From positions 1 to 64,000 of the forward strand of contig NZ_JAUSVX010000012.1 in NCBI RefSeq assembly GCF_030814995.1: a DNA stretch of 64,000 nt, in the 5' to 3' direction. The DNA comes from Labrys wisconsinensis. GTDB lineage: Bacteria; Pseudomonadota; Alphaproteobacteria; Rhizobiales; Labraceae. Numbering within the stretch: the first letter of the stretch is position 1; each line of letters opens with the position of its first letter. The position numbers and the translations under genes were made by a program. Shown piece by piece: positions 43,754 to 52,650 of this stretch. Below the pieces are notes generated by a model that made no database searches, had not been told where the DNA came from, and worked only from the letters and a program-made list of their open reading frames with translations.

Positions 43754-44980
43754 GTGTCCCGACTCGATTACCTCTTCACCAGCGAATCCGTGGCCGAAGG
43801 CCATCCCGACAAGGTCTGCGACCGCATCTCCGACGAGATCGTCGATCTGTTCTACCGCGAGGCGGCGAAGACCGGCATGGACCCGACGCAGGTCCGCGTC
43901 GCCTGCGAGACGCTGGCCACCACCAACCGCGTGGTCATCGCCGGCGAGACCCGCGGCCCGGCAACGGTGACCAAGGGCAAGGTGAAGAGCGCCGCCCGCC
44001 GCGCCATCAAGGCGATCGGCTACGAGCAGGACGGCTTCCACTGGAAGAAGGCCAAGATCGAGGTGCTGCTGCACGCCCAGTCGGCCGACATCGCCCAGGG
44101 CGTCGACACCGGTGCCAAGAACGAGGAAGGCGCCGGCGACCAGGGCATCATGTTCGGCTATGCCTGCCGCGAGACGCCGGAGCTGATGCCGGCGCCGATC
44201 TACTACGCTCACAAGATCCTGGAAGACCTCACCAAGGCGCGCAAGTCCGGCGAGCTCGCCGTGCTCGGCCCGGACGCCAAGAGCCAGGTGACGGTGAAGT
44301 ACGAGAACGGCAAGCCGGTCGGCGTCACCCAGATCGTGCTGTCCACCCAGCATCTCGACGAGGCGCTGACCTCGGCCGATATCCGCAAGCTGGTCGAGCC
44401 CCATATCCGCAAGACCCTGCCCGAGGGCTGGGTGACCAAGGATACGGCCTGGCACGTCAACCCCACCGGCAAGTTCGTGATCGGCGGGCCGGACGGCGAT
44501 TGCGGCCTGACCGGCCGCAAGATCATCGTCGACACCTATGGTGGCGCGGCCCCGCACGGCGGCGGCGCCTTCTCGGGCAAGGACCCGACCAAGGTCGACC
44601 GCTCGGCCGCCTATGCCGCGCGCTACCTCGCCAAGAACGTGGTGGCGGCCAAGCTCGCCGACCGCTGCACCATCCAGCTCGCCTATGCCATCGGCGTCTC
44701 CGAGCCGCTGGCGGTCTATGTCGACCTGCACGGCACCGGCAAGGTGACCGAGGACGAGGTGGAGAAGGCGCTACGCCAGGTGATGCGCCTCACGCCGCGC
44801 GGCATCCGTGAGCATCTCGGCCTCAGCAAGGGCATCTACGCCAAGACCTCCGCCTATGGCCATTTCGGTCGCAAGGCCGGCCGGGACGGCAGCTTCTCCT
44901 GGGAGAAGACCGACCTCGCCGACGCCATCAAGAAGGCGGTCAACGGCACCGCCGACCCCAAGGTGCAGGCCGCGGCCTGA
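43754..44980 (+). CDS. metK: S-adenosylmethionine synthase
   Basis: The 408-residue product begins at a GTG with AGGAG at 43742-43746. It contains [20 protein letters not shown], the N-terminal ATP-binding part. [12 protein letters not shown] and [22 protein letters not shown] form the methionine and triphosphate site. It makes SAM from ATP and methionine. The 231-bp leader has A+T-rich DNA (43641-43670, TTTAAA and TTGACG/TTGACC hexamers), which is a likely promoter. I looked for the SAM-II type riboswitch there and did not recognise it. Length and motifs are complete. Confidence 0.95.
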   Translation: MSRLDYLFTSESVAEGHPDKVCDRISDEIVDLFYREAAKTGMDPTQVRVACETLATTNRVVIAGETRGPATVTKGKVKSAARRAIKAIGYEQDGFHWKKAKIEVLLHAQSADIAQGVDTGAKNEEGAGDQGIMFGYACRETPELMPAPIYYAHKILEDLTKARKSGELAVLGPDAKSQVTVKYENGKPVGVTQIVLSTQHLDEALTSADIRKLVEPHIRKTLPEGWVTKDTAWHVNPTGKFVIGGPDGDCGLTGRKIIVDTYGGAAPHGGGAFSGKDPTKVDRSAAYAARYLAKNVVAAKLADRCTIQLAYAIGVSEPLAVYVDLHGTGKVTEDEVEKALRQVMRLTPRGIREHLGLSKGIYAKTSAYGHFGRKAGRDGSFSWEKTDLADAIKKAVNGTADPKVQAAA

Positions 44981-45008
44981 CGAAGACGCCCGTTCGGCAT
45001 CCCTTCCC

Positions 45009-45038
45009 ATCCGCGGCCGGCGCCAGCCGGCCGCGGAT
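45009..45038 (+). terminator. Intrinsic terminator-like hairpin after metK
   Basis: A perfect 13-pair stem, ATCCGCGGCCGGC and its complement, closes on a four-base GCCA loop 28 bases after the metK stop. It is followed by TTTGCCTTT, a broken T-run. This is the strongest terminator-like structure noticed in the window. Confidence 0.75.
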
Positions 45039-45127
45039 TTGCCTTTGGCGCCACCCTGTGCCCTGATCCCCGCCCGGCCAGCGGCGATGCCGCCGCCGGC
45101 CGCCACGACGGACGAGACTCGAGACCA

Positions 45128-45859
45128 ATGGTCACCGCCACGCCCCCTGCCGCGATTGCCGAAGCCGGCGCGCCGTCCGGGCCCGGGGAAGGCCGGTTCT
45201 TCGGCCGCCGCAAGGGCAAGGCGCTGCGGGCGCATCAGGCCGGCCTGATCGCCGAGGAGCTGCCGGACCTGCGGCTCGACCTCGCCGCGCCCGCGCCGGC
45301 GGACCCGACGCGTCTGTTCCACCGGCCGGGGCGCGAGGTGCATCTGGAGATCGGCTTCGGCGGCGGCGAGCACCTGGCGATGCGGGCCGCCGAGAGCCCC
45401 GACATCGGCTTCATCGGCTGCGAGGCCTATGTCAACGGCGTCGCCAAGCTGCTCGCCCATGTCGAGCGCGGCGCCCTCGCCAATGTCCGGATCTGGAACG
45501 ACGATGCCGTCCGCGTCATCGACTGGCTGCCGCCGGCCTCGATCGGCCGCGTCTATCTGCTCTATCCCGATCCCTGGCCGAAGCGGCGGCATCGCAAGCG
45601 CCGCTTCCTGCAGGCGGAGATGCTGGAGCGGCTGGCCCGCATCATGAGAAGCGGCGCGGAGCTGCGCTTCGCCACCGACATCGACGACTATGCCGCCTAT
45701 GCCCTGGCGCGGGTGGCGCGCTCCGAGGCCTTCGACTGGACCGCCGAGCGCGCGGCCGACTGGCTGACGCCCTGGCCGGGCTGGCAGAGCACCCGCTACG
45801 AGCAGAAGGCCCTGCGCGAGGGCCGTCCGCCGGGATATTTTACCTTCCGCCGCCGCTGA
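45128..45859 (+). CDS. trmB: tRNA (guanine-N7-)-methyltransferase
   Basis: The 243-residue product has an N-terminal basic segment (FFGRRKGKALRAHQ), then a Rossmann methyltransferase with LEIGFGGGEHLAMRA (about 76-90) binding SAM. FIGCEAYVNGVAKLL, YLLYPDPWPKRRHRKRRFL (the TrmB signature around the catalytic region) and a C-terminal TRYEQKALREGRPPGYF follow. It methylates G46 in the variable loop of many tRNAs. It is separated from metK by a strong terminator-like hairpin but keeps the usual metK-trmB order. It ends 12 bases before the stop of the convergent CoxG-like gene. Confidence 0.95.
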   Translation: MVTATPPAAIAEAGAPSGPGEGRFFGRRKGKALRAHQAGLIAEELPDLRLDLAAPAPADPTRLFHRPGREVHLEIGFGGGEHLAMRAAESPDIGFIGCEAYVNGVAKLLAHVERGALANVRIWNDDAVRVIDWLPPASIGRVYLLYPDPWPKRRHRKRRFLQAEMLERLARIMRSGAELRFATDIDDYAAYALARVARSEAFDWTAERAADWLTPWPGWQSTRYEQKALREGRPPGYFTFRRR

Positions 45860-45871
45860 GGGGCCTCTCGG

Positions 45872-46372
45872 CTATTTCTTCGAGCCGAACCAGCCCTTCT
45901 TCGTCGGCTCCGCCGGCTCCTCTCCGGCCGGCGGCGGCACCACCGCCTTGCCGAATCGCTCGAAGAAATCGCCGGCCAGCTTCTTGGCGGTGCCGTCGAT
46001 CAGGCGGGCGCCGAGCTGGGCGATCTTGCCGCCGACATCGGCCTTGGCGTCGTAATGCAGGATGGTCGCCTCGCCATCGGGCTCCAGGCGGACCCTGGCC
46101 CCGCCCTTGGCGAAGCCGGCGACGCCGCCCTGGCCCTCGCCGGTGATGGTGTAGCCGTTGGGCGGGTCGAGGTCCGACAGCGTCACCTTGCCGGTGAAGG
46201 AGGCCTTGACCGGCCCGATCTTCAGCACCGCCTTGGCGTTCATCTCGGTGGGCGAGGTCTTCTCGATCGCCTCGCAGCCGGGAATGCACTGCTGCAGCAC
46301 CGCCGGATCGTTCAGCGCTTCCCAGACCTTCTCGCGCGGCGCTTCGATCCGCTGCGAACCGCTCATGTCCAT
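45872..46372 (-). CDS. CoxG-like SRPBCC protein (CO dehydrogenase subunit G family)
   Basis: The 166-residue product has the CoxG/SRPBCC fold: MDMSGSQRIEAPREKVWEALNDPAVLQQCIPGCEAIE, then VTLSDLDPPNGYTITGEGQGG and a helix near the end. The start at 46372 has AGGAGGG upstream. CoxG anchors CO dehydrogenase to the membrane in carboxidotrophs, but no coxSML genes are near. The tail from about 147 is Pro/Glu-rich and ends with KKGWFGSKK. It more likely binds a small hydrophobic ligand or membrane in an unknown role. It is single and convergent with trmB. Confidence 0.86.
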   Translation of the reverse strand: MDMSGSQRIEAPREKVWEALNDPAVLQQCIPGCEAIEKTSPTEMNAKAVLKIGPVKASFTGKVTLSDLDPPNGYTITGEGQGGVAGFAKGGARVRLEPDGEATILHYDAKADVGGKIAQLGARLIDGTAKKLAGDFFERFGKAVVPPPAGEEPAEPTKKGWFGSKK

Positions 46373-46487
46373 GCTGCGTTCCCTCCTCGATCGGCGGCGA
46401 AGCCGCGGCGCGACGCCCCGCCTGTCATCGGTCGGCATCGGGCCGAGGTCAAGCAGGCCGGGCCGCATTTCCCGGGATGGCCGCCCC

Positions 46488-46988
46488 TCACAGGAAGTCC
46501 GCCAGGATCCCGTCCGGATCCATGGCCTGATGCAGGCGGGCGGAGGCGGTGCGGGCGAGGAGGAAGGTCATCGCCTTGCGCGCCACGGTGCCGAGGCGAT
46601 GCTCCGGCGCCTCGCGCACCAGGGCCCCGCCATAGGCATCGGCGACGATCAGCCCGGTGTCGGGCGGCAGGATCTCGGCCGGGAAGTCCGGCGCGACCGC
46701 GAAGAACAGGCGGTCGCAATGGGCGCGGTAGGACGGCCATTTGCCGTCGACCTGGAAGTCGACCACGGAGGATTTGATCTCGACGATCCAGATTTCGCCC
46801 TTGGCGCCGATCGCGGCGAGGTCCGCCCGCCGCCCGCCCGGCAGCACCAGCTCCGGCACCACCACGAAGCCGTGCTGGTAGAGCGCCCGGCCGGCGCCGC
46901 GGCGGATCGCCAGCGCCATGGGCGACTGCCGGCCGTCGACGGGCAGTTCCGGCACCTCGATCGATCCGATGATCGCGATCCTGGCCAT
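46488..46988 (-). CDS. mmcB: MmcB family DNA repair protein
   Basis: The 166-residue product has a PD-(D/E)XK-type nuclease core: RRADLAAIGAKGEIWIVEIKSS gives the D...E-x-K motif, followed by WPSYRAHCDRLFFAV and GLIVADAYGGALVREAPEHRL. It matches MmcB, needed for mitomycin C resistance in Caulobacter. The start at 46988 is preceded by GAGGGAA. A second in-frame ATG (MALAIRRGAG) would drop 23 less conserved residues. A strong inverted repeat lies 10 bases upstream. It follows rpoN on the same strand after 176 bp. Confidence 0.86.
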   Translation of the reverse strand: MARIAIIGSIEVPELPVDGRQSPMALAIRRGAGRALYQHGFVVVPELVLPGGRRADLAAIGAKGEIWIVEIKSSVVDFQVDGKWPSYRAHCDRLFFAVAPDFPAEILPPDTGLIVADAYGGALVREAPEHRLGTVARKAMTFLLARTASARLHQAMDPDGILADFL

Positions 46989-46997
46989 GCTTCCCTC

Positions 46998-47034
46998 GAG
47001 CAAAGCGCGTTTGGGCGGAAACGCTGCTTTGCTC
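46998..47034. promoter_or_regulatory. Long inverted repeat in the mmcB leader
   Basis: GAGCAAAGC-GCGTTT pairs with AAACGC-T-GCTTTGCTC around a six-base GGGCGG loop. It gives 15 pairs with a single bulged T. It begins ten bases from the mmcB start and abuts its ribosome binding site. No T-run follows on either strand, so it is less likely to be the rpoN terminator than a repressor site or an RNA element. Confidence 0.55.
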
Positions 47035-47164
47035 TCGCTCCTTGTTTCGACGCGTCTTTGCGATACTTGGCGTTGCCGCCAGATCGCAAAACGCTCTGGA
47101 GAGGCCCCGCCGATTCCGGGCGAATCTACCATGGCGACCCGGCCGTGCCGAGCCGGGGGCGGCT

Positions 47165-48700
47165 TCAGGCCCGCCGCGCCTTCTGGCGGCGGCGGTCGAC
47201 GGAGGAGGCGATGCGCATCGCCTCGCGATATTTCGCCACCGTGCGGCGGGCGATGTCGACGCCCGCCTCGCGCAGGCGCTGGACGATGGTGTCGTCGGAC
47301 AGGATGTCCTCGGGCGCTTCGGCGTCGATCATCTGGCGGATGCGGTGGCGCACCGCCTCGGCCGAATGGGCCTCGCCGCCCTCGGCGCTGGCGATCGAGG
47401 CGGTGAAGAAATATTTCAGCTCGAACACGCCGCGGCTGGTGGCGATGTACTTGTTGGCGGTCACGCGCGAGACGGTGGACTCGTGCATGCCGATGGCGTC
47501 GGCGATGATCTTCAGATTGAGCGGCCTGAGATACTGCACGCCGAGGGCGAAGAAGGAATCCTGTTGCCGGACGATCTCGCTCGCCACCTTGAGGATGGTC
47601 TTGGCGCGCTGCTCCAGGCTGCGCGTCAGCCAGTTGGCGGTCTGCAGCGCGTCGGCCAGGAAGGTCTTGTCCACATCCTTGCGGGCCGTGCGCGAGACCC
47701 TGGCATAATAGCTCTGGTTCACCAGCACGCGCGGCAGCGTGTCCGGGTTGAGCTCGATGATCCAGGCACCGTCCGTGCCGGTGCGCAGCAGCACGTCCGG
47801 CACCACCGGCTGGATCGGCGTCGAGCCGAAGGCCAGGCCCGGCTTGGGCGTGAGGGCGCGGATCTCGGCGATCATTCCGGCGAGGTCCTCGTCGTCGACG
47901 GCGCAGATCCGGCGCAGGCCGGCGAGGTCGCGCCGGGCCAGCAGCTCGAGATGGTCGAGCAACGCCGCCATGGCCGGGTCGAGCCGGTCGCGCTCCTTGA
48001 GCTGGATGGCGAGGCATTCCCTGAGGTTGCGGGCGCACACGCCCGAGGGCTCGAAGGTCTGGAGGATGGCGAGCACCGCCTCCACGTCCTCGCGCGGGGC
48101 CGCGAGCTTTTCGGCGACCTCGTCCAGCGAGCCTATGAGGTAGCCGGCATCGTCGACCATGTCGATCAGGAACTGGCCGATCAGGCGCCGGACGGGATCG
48201 GCGACGGCCAGCATCAGCTGCGCCTCCAGATGGTCGGCCAGCGAGATGTCGGCGGCGACGAAGCTCTCGAAATCGGCCTCGCCGCCGCCCTCGCGGCCGC
48301 CGGCGCCGACATTCGACCAGGAGGAGACATAGGGGTCGCTGCCGGCCGGCTGCTCGATGGCCGCGGGCGCGGCGACCGGATCGGGTGGGCGCTCGTCGGG
48401 GAAGACGTTCTCGAGGCCCGTGCCGAGCCGCTCCTCCAGGGCGCCGCGCGAGGGATCCATGTCCGCCTCGAGCCAGTCGCCCTCCACCGGGTCCGCCGCG
48501 GCGGCCGGCGCCGCGGCAGCCTCGCCTTCAGCCTCGCCGGCCTCGGCCCGGTCGAGCAGCGGATTGCGCTCCAGCTCGGCGTCGACATAGGCGGCAAGGT
48601 CGAGATTCGACAGCTGCAGGAGCTTGATCGCCTGCATGAGCTGCGGCGTCATCACCAGCGACTGGGTCTGCCGAAACTCGAGCCTGTGCGACAGGGCCAT
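47165..48700 (-). CDS. rpoN: RNA polymerase sigma-54 factor RpoN
   Basis: The start MALSHRLEFRQTQSLVMTPQ (511 residues) matches the conserved Q-rich region I that contacts activators. An acidic region II follows (about 65-150). Region III is the core-binding and DNA-binding part, with GVCARNLRECLAIQLKERD and the C-terminal RpoN box ARRTVAKYRE (about 482-491). The protein recognises -24/-12 promoters and needs AAA+ activators. The start is not preceded by a strong ribosome binding site, and an upstream ATG at 48745 is in frame. The usual neighbours lptB, hpf and ptsN are absent. It lies between mmcB and divergent upp. Confidence 0.94.
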   Translation of the reverse strand: MALSHRLEFRQTQSLVMTPQLMQAIKLLQLSNLDLAAYVDAELERNPLLDRAEAGEAEGEAAAAPAAAADPVEGDWLEADMDPSRGALEERLGTGLENVFPDERPPDPVAAPAAIEQPAGSDPYVSSWSNVGAGGREGGGEADFESFVAADISLADHLEAQLMLAVADPVRRLIGQFLIDMVDDAGYLIGSLDEVAEKLAAPREDVEAVLAILQTFEPSGVCARNLRECLAIQLKERDRLDPAMAALLDHLELLARRDLAGLRRICAVDDEDLAGMIAEIRALTPKPGLAFGSTPIQPVVPDVLLRTGTDGAWIIELNPDTLPRVLVNQSYYARVSRTARKDVDKTFLADALQTANWLTRSLEQRAKTILKVASEIVRQQDSFFALGVQYLRPLNLKIIADAIGMHESTVSRVTANKYIATSRGVFELKYFFTASIASAEGGEAHSAEAVRHRIRQMIDAEAPEDILSDDTIVQRLREAGVDIARRTVAKYREAMRIASSVDRRRQKARRA

Positions 48701-48956
48701 GCGACGCAAACTGCCTGGGACGGAGGAATGTTCTCCATCCTGCATGGCTGGGCCGCGAACGCAAGTTTCACGCCAACTTTGAGCGCAATTTTCGCGCCAG
48801 TTCGTGAACGACACCTTCCCGGCCGAAATGCGTGGACGATCCGGGAGGAAGGGTTTCAGCGCCGGCAAAATCGTCTAAGCAGGCAGCCTGGATCGCGGCG
48901 GTCCGGCGACCGGCCGGACAGCGCGTCGGGATGCGGACCCAGGAGGGAGGCTTGCG

Positions 48957-49586
48957 ATGGAAGGCGTGACCGTTGTCGATCACCCGATGGTGCAGCACAA
49001 GCTCACCTTGATGCGCGACAAGGAGCGCTCCACCAAGGGGTTCCGCCAGCTCCTCAACGAGATCGGCCGTCTCCTGTGCTACGAGGTGACGCGCGACCTG
49101 CCGCTGGAATATGTCGACATCGAAACGCCGCTGACCACCATGCGGGCGCCGCGCCTGGCCGGCAAGAAGCTGGTGTTCGCGCCGATCCTGCGCGCCGGCG
49201 AGGGCTTCCTGGAGGGCATGCTCGATCTCGTGCCCTCGGCGCGCGTCGCCCATATCGGCATCTATCGCGACCCCGCGACGCTCAAGGCGGTGGAGTATTA
49301 CTTCAAGGCGCCGCCCGACGTGGCAGAGCGGCTCGTCATCCTGCTCGATCCGATGCTGGCGACGGCGAACTCGGCGGTGGCGGCGGTGGAGCGCATCAAG
49401 GCACGCGGGGCGAGGGATATCCGCTTCGTCTGCCTGCTGGCGGCGCCCGAAGGCATCAAGCGGCTGCGCGAGACCCATCCGGATGTCAGGATCTGGACGG
49501 CGGCGATCGACAGCCACCTCAACGACCACGGCTATATCGTGCCGGGCCTGGGCGATGCCGGCGACCGGATGTACGGGACGAAGTAG
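48957..49586 (+). CDS. upp: Uracil phosphoribosyltransferase
   Basis: The 209-residue product converts uracil and PRPP to UMP in pyrimidine salvage. [18 protein letters not shown] is the N-terminal signature. [30 protein letters not shown] and [20 protein letters not shown] (around 130) form the PRPP and uracil sites. The C-terminal [13 protein letters not shown] is typical. The gene has a strong AGGAGGGAGG ribosome binding site. It diverges from rpoN across 256 bp and ends five bases from the stop of the convergent desaturase gene. Confidence 0.95.
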   Translation: MEGVTVVDHPMVQHKLTLMRDKERSTKGFRQLLNEIGRLLCYEVTRDLPLEYVDIETPLTTMRAPRLAGKKLVFAPILRAGEGFLEGMLDLVPSARVAHIGIYRDPATLKAVEYYFKAPPDVAERLVILLDPMLATANSAVAAVERIKARGARDIRFVCLLAAPEGIKRLRETHPDVRIWTAAIDSHLNDHGYIVPGLGDAGDRMYGTK

Positions 49587-49591
49587 CGGCC

Positions 49592-50653
49592 TCAGGCCCC
49601 GGACACGTCGCCGGCAGCGGCGGCGTCGCGCCGCATCGTGCGGAACGACACGAGCTTGCGCCTGATCTCGTCCCACAGCACCAGGCGGACGCAGCCGAAG
49701 CTCTGCCACAGGGTCAGGCGGCCGACATTCGCGAGCTCCGGATGGTCCCTCAGCACCTCCGGCAGCCGGTAATAGGGGATGCGGCTCGACAGGTGATGCA
49801 CGTGGTGGATGCCGATATTCGCCGTGAGCCATCGGAGCACGCCGGGCAGGTCATAATGCGAGCTGCCGTGCAGCGCCGCCTCCGGATGGTCCCAGGCCCT
49901 GTCCTCCTCCCACACCGTGTCCTCGAACTGGTGCTGGACATAGAACAGCCAGACGCCGATCGAGGCGGCGATCAGGGCGACCGGCAGGTGGACCATCAGG
50001 AACGGGCCGATGCCGATGAGCCACATCAGGCCGCCGGCCACCGCCGCGATGCCCAGATTGGTCGCCATGGTGCTGACCCAGGGCTGCCAGCCCGCGCCGC
50101 GCATCAGGCCGAGCGGCACCCGGTGCTGCAGGATGAACAGATAGGCCGGGCCGAGACCGAACATCACGGCCGGATGCCGGTACAGGCGGTAGCCGAGCCG
50201 CCCCCACCATGACCGCGCCCGGTATTCCCGGACCGTGATCGTGTCGACGTCGCCGATGCCGCGGCGGCCGAGATTGCCTGACGTGGCGTGATGGATCGCA
50301 TGGGTCCGCCGCCACAGATCGTGCGGCGTCAGGGTCAGGACGCCGATGACGCGGCCGACCCAGGCGTTGACGATGCGGCTGCGGAAGAAGGCGTCGTGGC
50401 TGCAATCGTGCTGGATCATGAACAGGCGCACGAGGAAGGCCGCGGCCGGCACGGCGAGCAGCAGGCTCAGCCAGTAGCCGACATGGAGCGCGGCCCACAT
50501 GCCGACCCAGAGCAGGGCCAGCGGCCCGAGCGTGACGGCAATCTCCGCGACGCTGCGCGGGACGCTCGGCTCGCGGTAGCGCGAGAGGATCTTGGGCCAC
50601 CGGCGCGCATCGATCGCGGCGGCGGCGGGTGTAGCTTGCTGGTCGGAACGCAT
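49592..50653 (-). CDS. Membrane fatty acid desaturase
   Basis: The 353-residue product has four or so membrane helices and the three histidine boxes of acyl-lipid desaturases: HDCSH (82-86), HAIHH (118-122) and HHVHH (about 284-288). These bind a di-iron centre. It would introduce a double bond into a membrane acyl chain. The position of the bond cannot be told from sequence. It resembles bacterial delta-12-type and DesA-like enzymes in box spacing. No ferredoxin partner is nearby. It is a single gene convergent with upp. Confidence 0.9.
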   Translation of the reverse strand: MRSDQQATPAAAAIDARRWPKILSRYREPSVPRSVAEIAVTLGPLALLWVGMWAALHVGYWLSLLLAVPAAAFLVRLFMIQHDCSHDAFFRSRIVNAWVGRVIGVLTLTPHDLWRRTHAIHHATSGNLGRRGIGDVDTITVREYRARSWWGRLGYRLYRHPAVMFGLGPAYLFILQHRVPLGLMRGAGWQPWVSTMATNLGIAAVAGGLMWLIGIGPFLMVHLPVALIAASIGVWLFYVQHQFEDTVWEEDRAWDHPEAALHGSSHYDLPGVLRWLTANIGIHHVHHLSSRIPYYRLPEVLRDHPELANVGRLTLWQSFGCVRLVLWDEIRRKLVSFRTMRRDAAAAGDVSGA

Positions 50654-50810
50654 CAGCCAGCATAGCCCAGATTCAACCGCCGCGCCTTCCCTATTGCGCC
50701 GATGCCGCAGGGTCTGCGCCATCGCGCCGCGGGCCCGCCAGGATTTCCGGGCTCCGCCCGCGGGGCGGGGCTCGACAAGCCAGGGAAGATCCCGCGGCGC
50801 CGGCCGCGCC

Positions 50811-52076
50811 TCAGACCCACTCGCCGGCGCGCATCACCGGCTCGGCCGAGCCGTCGGCGGCGAGGCCGTCGACATCGACCTCGCCGGAGCCGATCATCCA
50901 GTCGATATGGATCAGGCTGTTGTTGGCGCCGCGGGCGGCGAGCTCCTCGGGCGTCAGCGAGCCGCCGTCGACGAAGCACTGGCTGTAGGACTGGCCGAGC
51001 GCGATGTGGCTGGCGGCGTTCTCGTCGTAGAGGGTGCTGTAGAACAGCAGCCCGCTCCTGGAGATCGGCGAGGAATAGGGCACCAGCGCCACCTCGCCGA
51101 GACGCCGGGCGCCCTCGTCGGTCTCGAGCACCTTGTCGAGCACGTCCTTGCCGCTCGCGGCCGCGGTCGCGACGATGCGCCCGCCCTCGAAGCGCACCGC
51201 GATCTTCTCGATCAGCGTGCCCTGGTAGGACAGCGGCTTGGTCGCGGCGACGACGCCGTCGACCCGGTCGCGGTGCGGCGTGGTGAACACCTCCTCCGTC
51301 GGGATGTTGGGATTGCAGACGATGCCGTTCTTGGCCGTGGACGAGCCGCCGTGCCATTCGTGCCCGTCGCCGAGGCCGACGGTGAGGTCGGTGCCCGGCC
51401 CGCGGAAGCGCAGGGCGTGGTAGCGCTTGGCGTTGAGCTGGCGGGCGCGGGCGTGCAGGTCGTCGTTGTGGGCCGCCCAGGCCGCGACGGGATCGGCCGC
51501 GTCGATGCGCGAGGCGGCGAAGATCGCGTCCCACAGGCGCGCGACGGCGATGTCGTCGGGCTCGCCGGGGAAGACGGCGCGGGCCCAGGCGACGGTGGCG
51601 TAGGAGACGATGTTCCAGTTGATCTTGAAGCCGGTGATCAGCTTCAGCGCCGGCATGTAGGCGGCCGAGCGGGCGCGGTTGGCGCGTGCGACCTTGTCGG
51701 GATCCTGGCCGGCGAGCAGCGACGGATCCTCGCCGGCGATGGCCAGGCGCGCCGCGCCGCCCTCGAAGGCCTTGGCCATGCCGTCGAACAGCCAGCCCGT
51801 GGCCTTGTCGAAGCTCTCGTCCGGCGCGTGGCGGAAGCGCGCCAGCGTCGCCTCCTCGTCCGAGAACAGGGTGGTGACGATCGTCGCGCCGGCCTTGTAG
51901 GCGTGCTCGGTGATACGGCGCACCAGCGGCAGCGCCTCGACCGAGGCGGTCATCACCAGCTCCTGGCCCGGCACCAGGCCGAGGCCGACCTTGACCGCGA
52001 CCTCGGCCAGGCGGTCGAGGCGGGCGGCATGGGCGGCGGCGGCGTCGGTCTGGGGCAAGCGGATCTGCTCGGTCAT
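50811..52076 (-). CDS. M29-family (thermophilic-type) aminopeptidase
   Basis: The start at 52076 has AGGAG in front and gives 421 residues, the family size. Family signatures are LGLVPGQELVMTASVEALPLV near the N-terminus, FRGPGTDLTVGLGDGHEWHGG, NIPTEEVFTTPH, and the metal-ligand segments EVALVPYSSPISRSGLLFYSTLYDENAASHIALGQSY and LIHIDWMIGSGE. These proteins form dimers with a co-catalytic zinc or cobalt pair and release N-terminal residues. It is a single gene in the cytoplasm and divergent from the YCII-type gene. It has no special context. Confidence 0.92.
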   Translation of the reverse strand: MTEQIRLPQTDAAAAHAARLDRLAEVAVKVGLGLVPGQELVMTASVEALPLVRRITEHAYKAGATIVTTLFSDEEATLARFRHAPDESFDKATGWLFDGMAKAFEGGAARLAIAGEDPSLLAGQDPDKVARANRARSAAYMPALKLITGFKINWNIVSYATVAWARAVFPGEPDDIAVARLWDAIFAASRIDAADPVAAWAAHNDDLHARARQLNAKRYHALRFRGPGTDLTVGLGDGHEWHGGSSTAKNGIVCNPNIPTEEVFTTPHRDRVDGVVAATKPLSYQGTLIEKIAVRFEGGRIVATAAASGKDVLDKVLETDEGARRLGEVALVPYSSPISRSGLLFYSTLYDENAASHIALGQSYSQCFVDGGSLTPEELAARGANNSLIHIDWMIGSGEVDVDGLAADGSAEPVMRAGEWV

Positions 52077-52275
52077 GGCGGGTCTCCTGCAAAGGTTCTG
52101 CCTCACAGCAAGGGCTTTGCGGCGGCTTCGTCAAGGGCCGCGGAGCGGATTTCGGGGCCGGCGGCGGTTGTCTCCGCGCCCCCCGCCGCTACTGTGGCGC
52201 CGCGACAAAAAATCCGTCCGGCCCTGTCGGCTGCGGCCGGGCTGGCACGTCCTTGCAACGAACGGGAAGACGCCC

Positions 52276-52650
52276 ATGCTCTACGCCATCCTTTGCTACA
52301 ACCAGGAAGAGGTCGTCGGCGCCTGGACCAGGGAGGAGGAGGACACGGTCATGGGCCGGCTCCTCGCGGTGGAGAAGACGCTGGCCAGGGCCGGGCGGCT
52401 CGGGCCGGTGGCGCGGCTGCTGCCGACCACGGCGGCGACCACCCTGCGCAAGAGCGCAGGCGAGCCCCTGGTGATCGACGGGCCCTTCGCCGAGACCAAG
52501 GAGCAGCTGCTCGGCTTCTTCATCGTCGACTGCGCCGACCTCGAGGAGGCGCTGGCGACGGCGCGCGAGCTCGCTGTCGCCAATCCCGGCGTCGGCGCCT
52601 ACGAGATCCGTCCGGTCGCCACGTTCAAGCAGGGGAGCGACCTCGCATGA
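52276..52650 (+). CDS. YCII-related DGPF-domain protein
   Basis: The 124-residue product has the ferredoxin-like fold of YCII-related proteins: MLYAILCYNQEEVVGAW, a helix, and VIDGPFAETKEQLLGFFIVDC, which holds the DGPF motif that defines the partner of ECF42 sigma factors. Its last four bases (ATGA) overlap the sigma-factor start. The biochemical role of DGPF proteins is not known. The family's consistent linkage suggests it is a target or modulator of the sigma factor. Confidence 0.9.
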   Translation: MLYAILCYNQEEVVGAWTREEEDTVMGRLLAVEKTLARAGRLGPVARLLPTTAATTLRKSAGEPLVIDGPFAETKEQLLGFFIVDCADLEEALATARELAVANPGVGAYEIRPVATFKQGSDLA

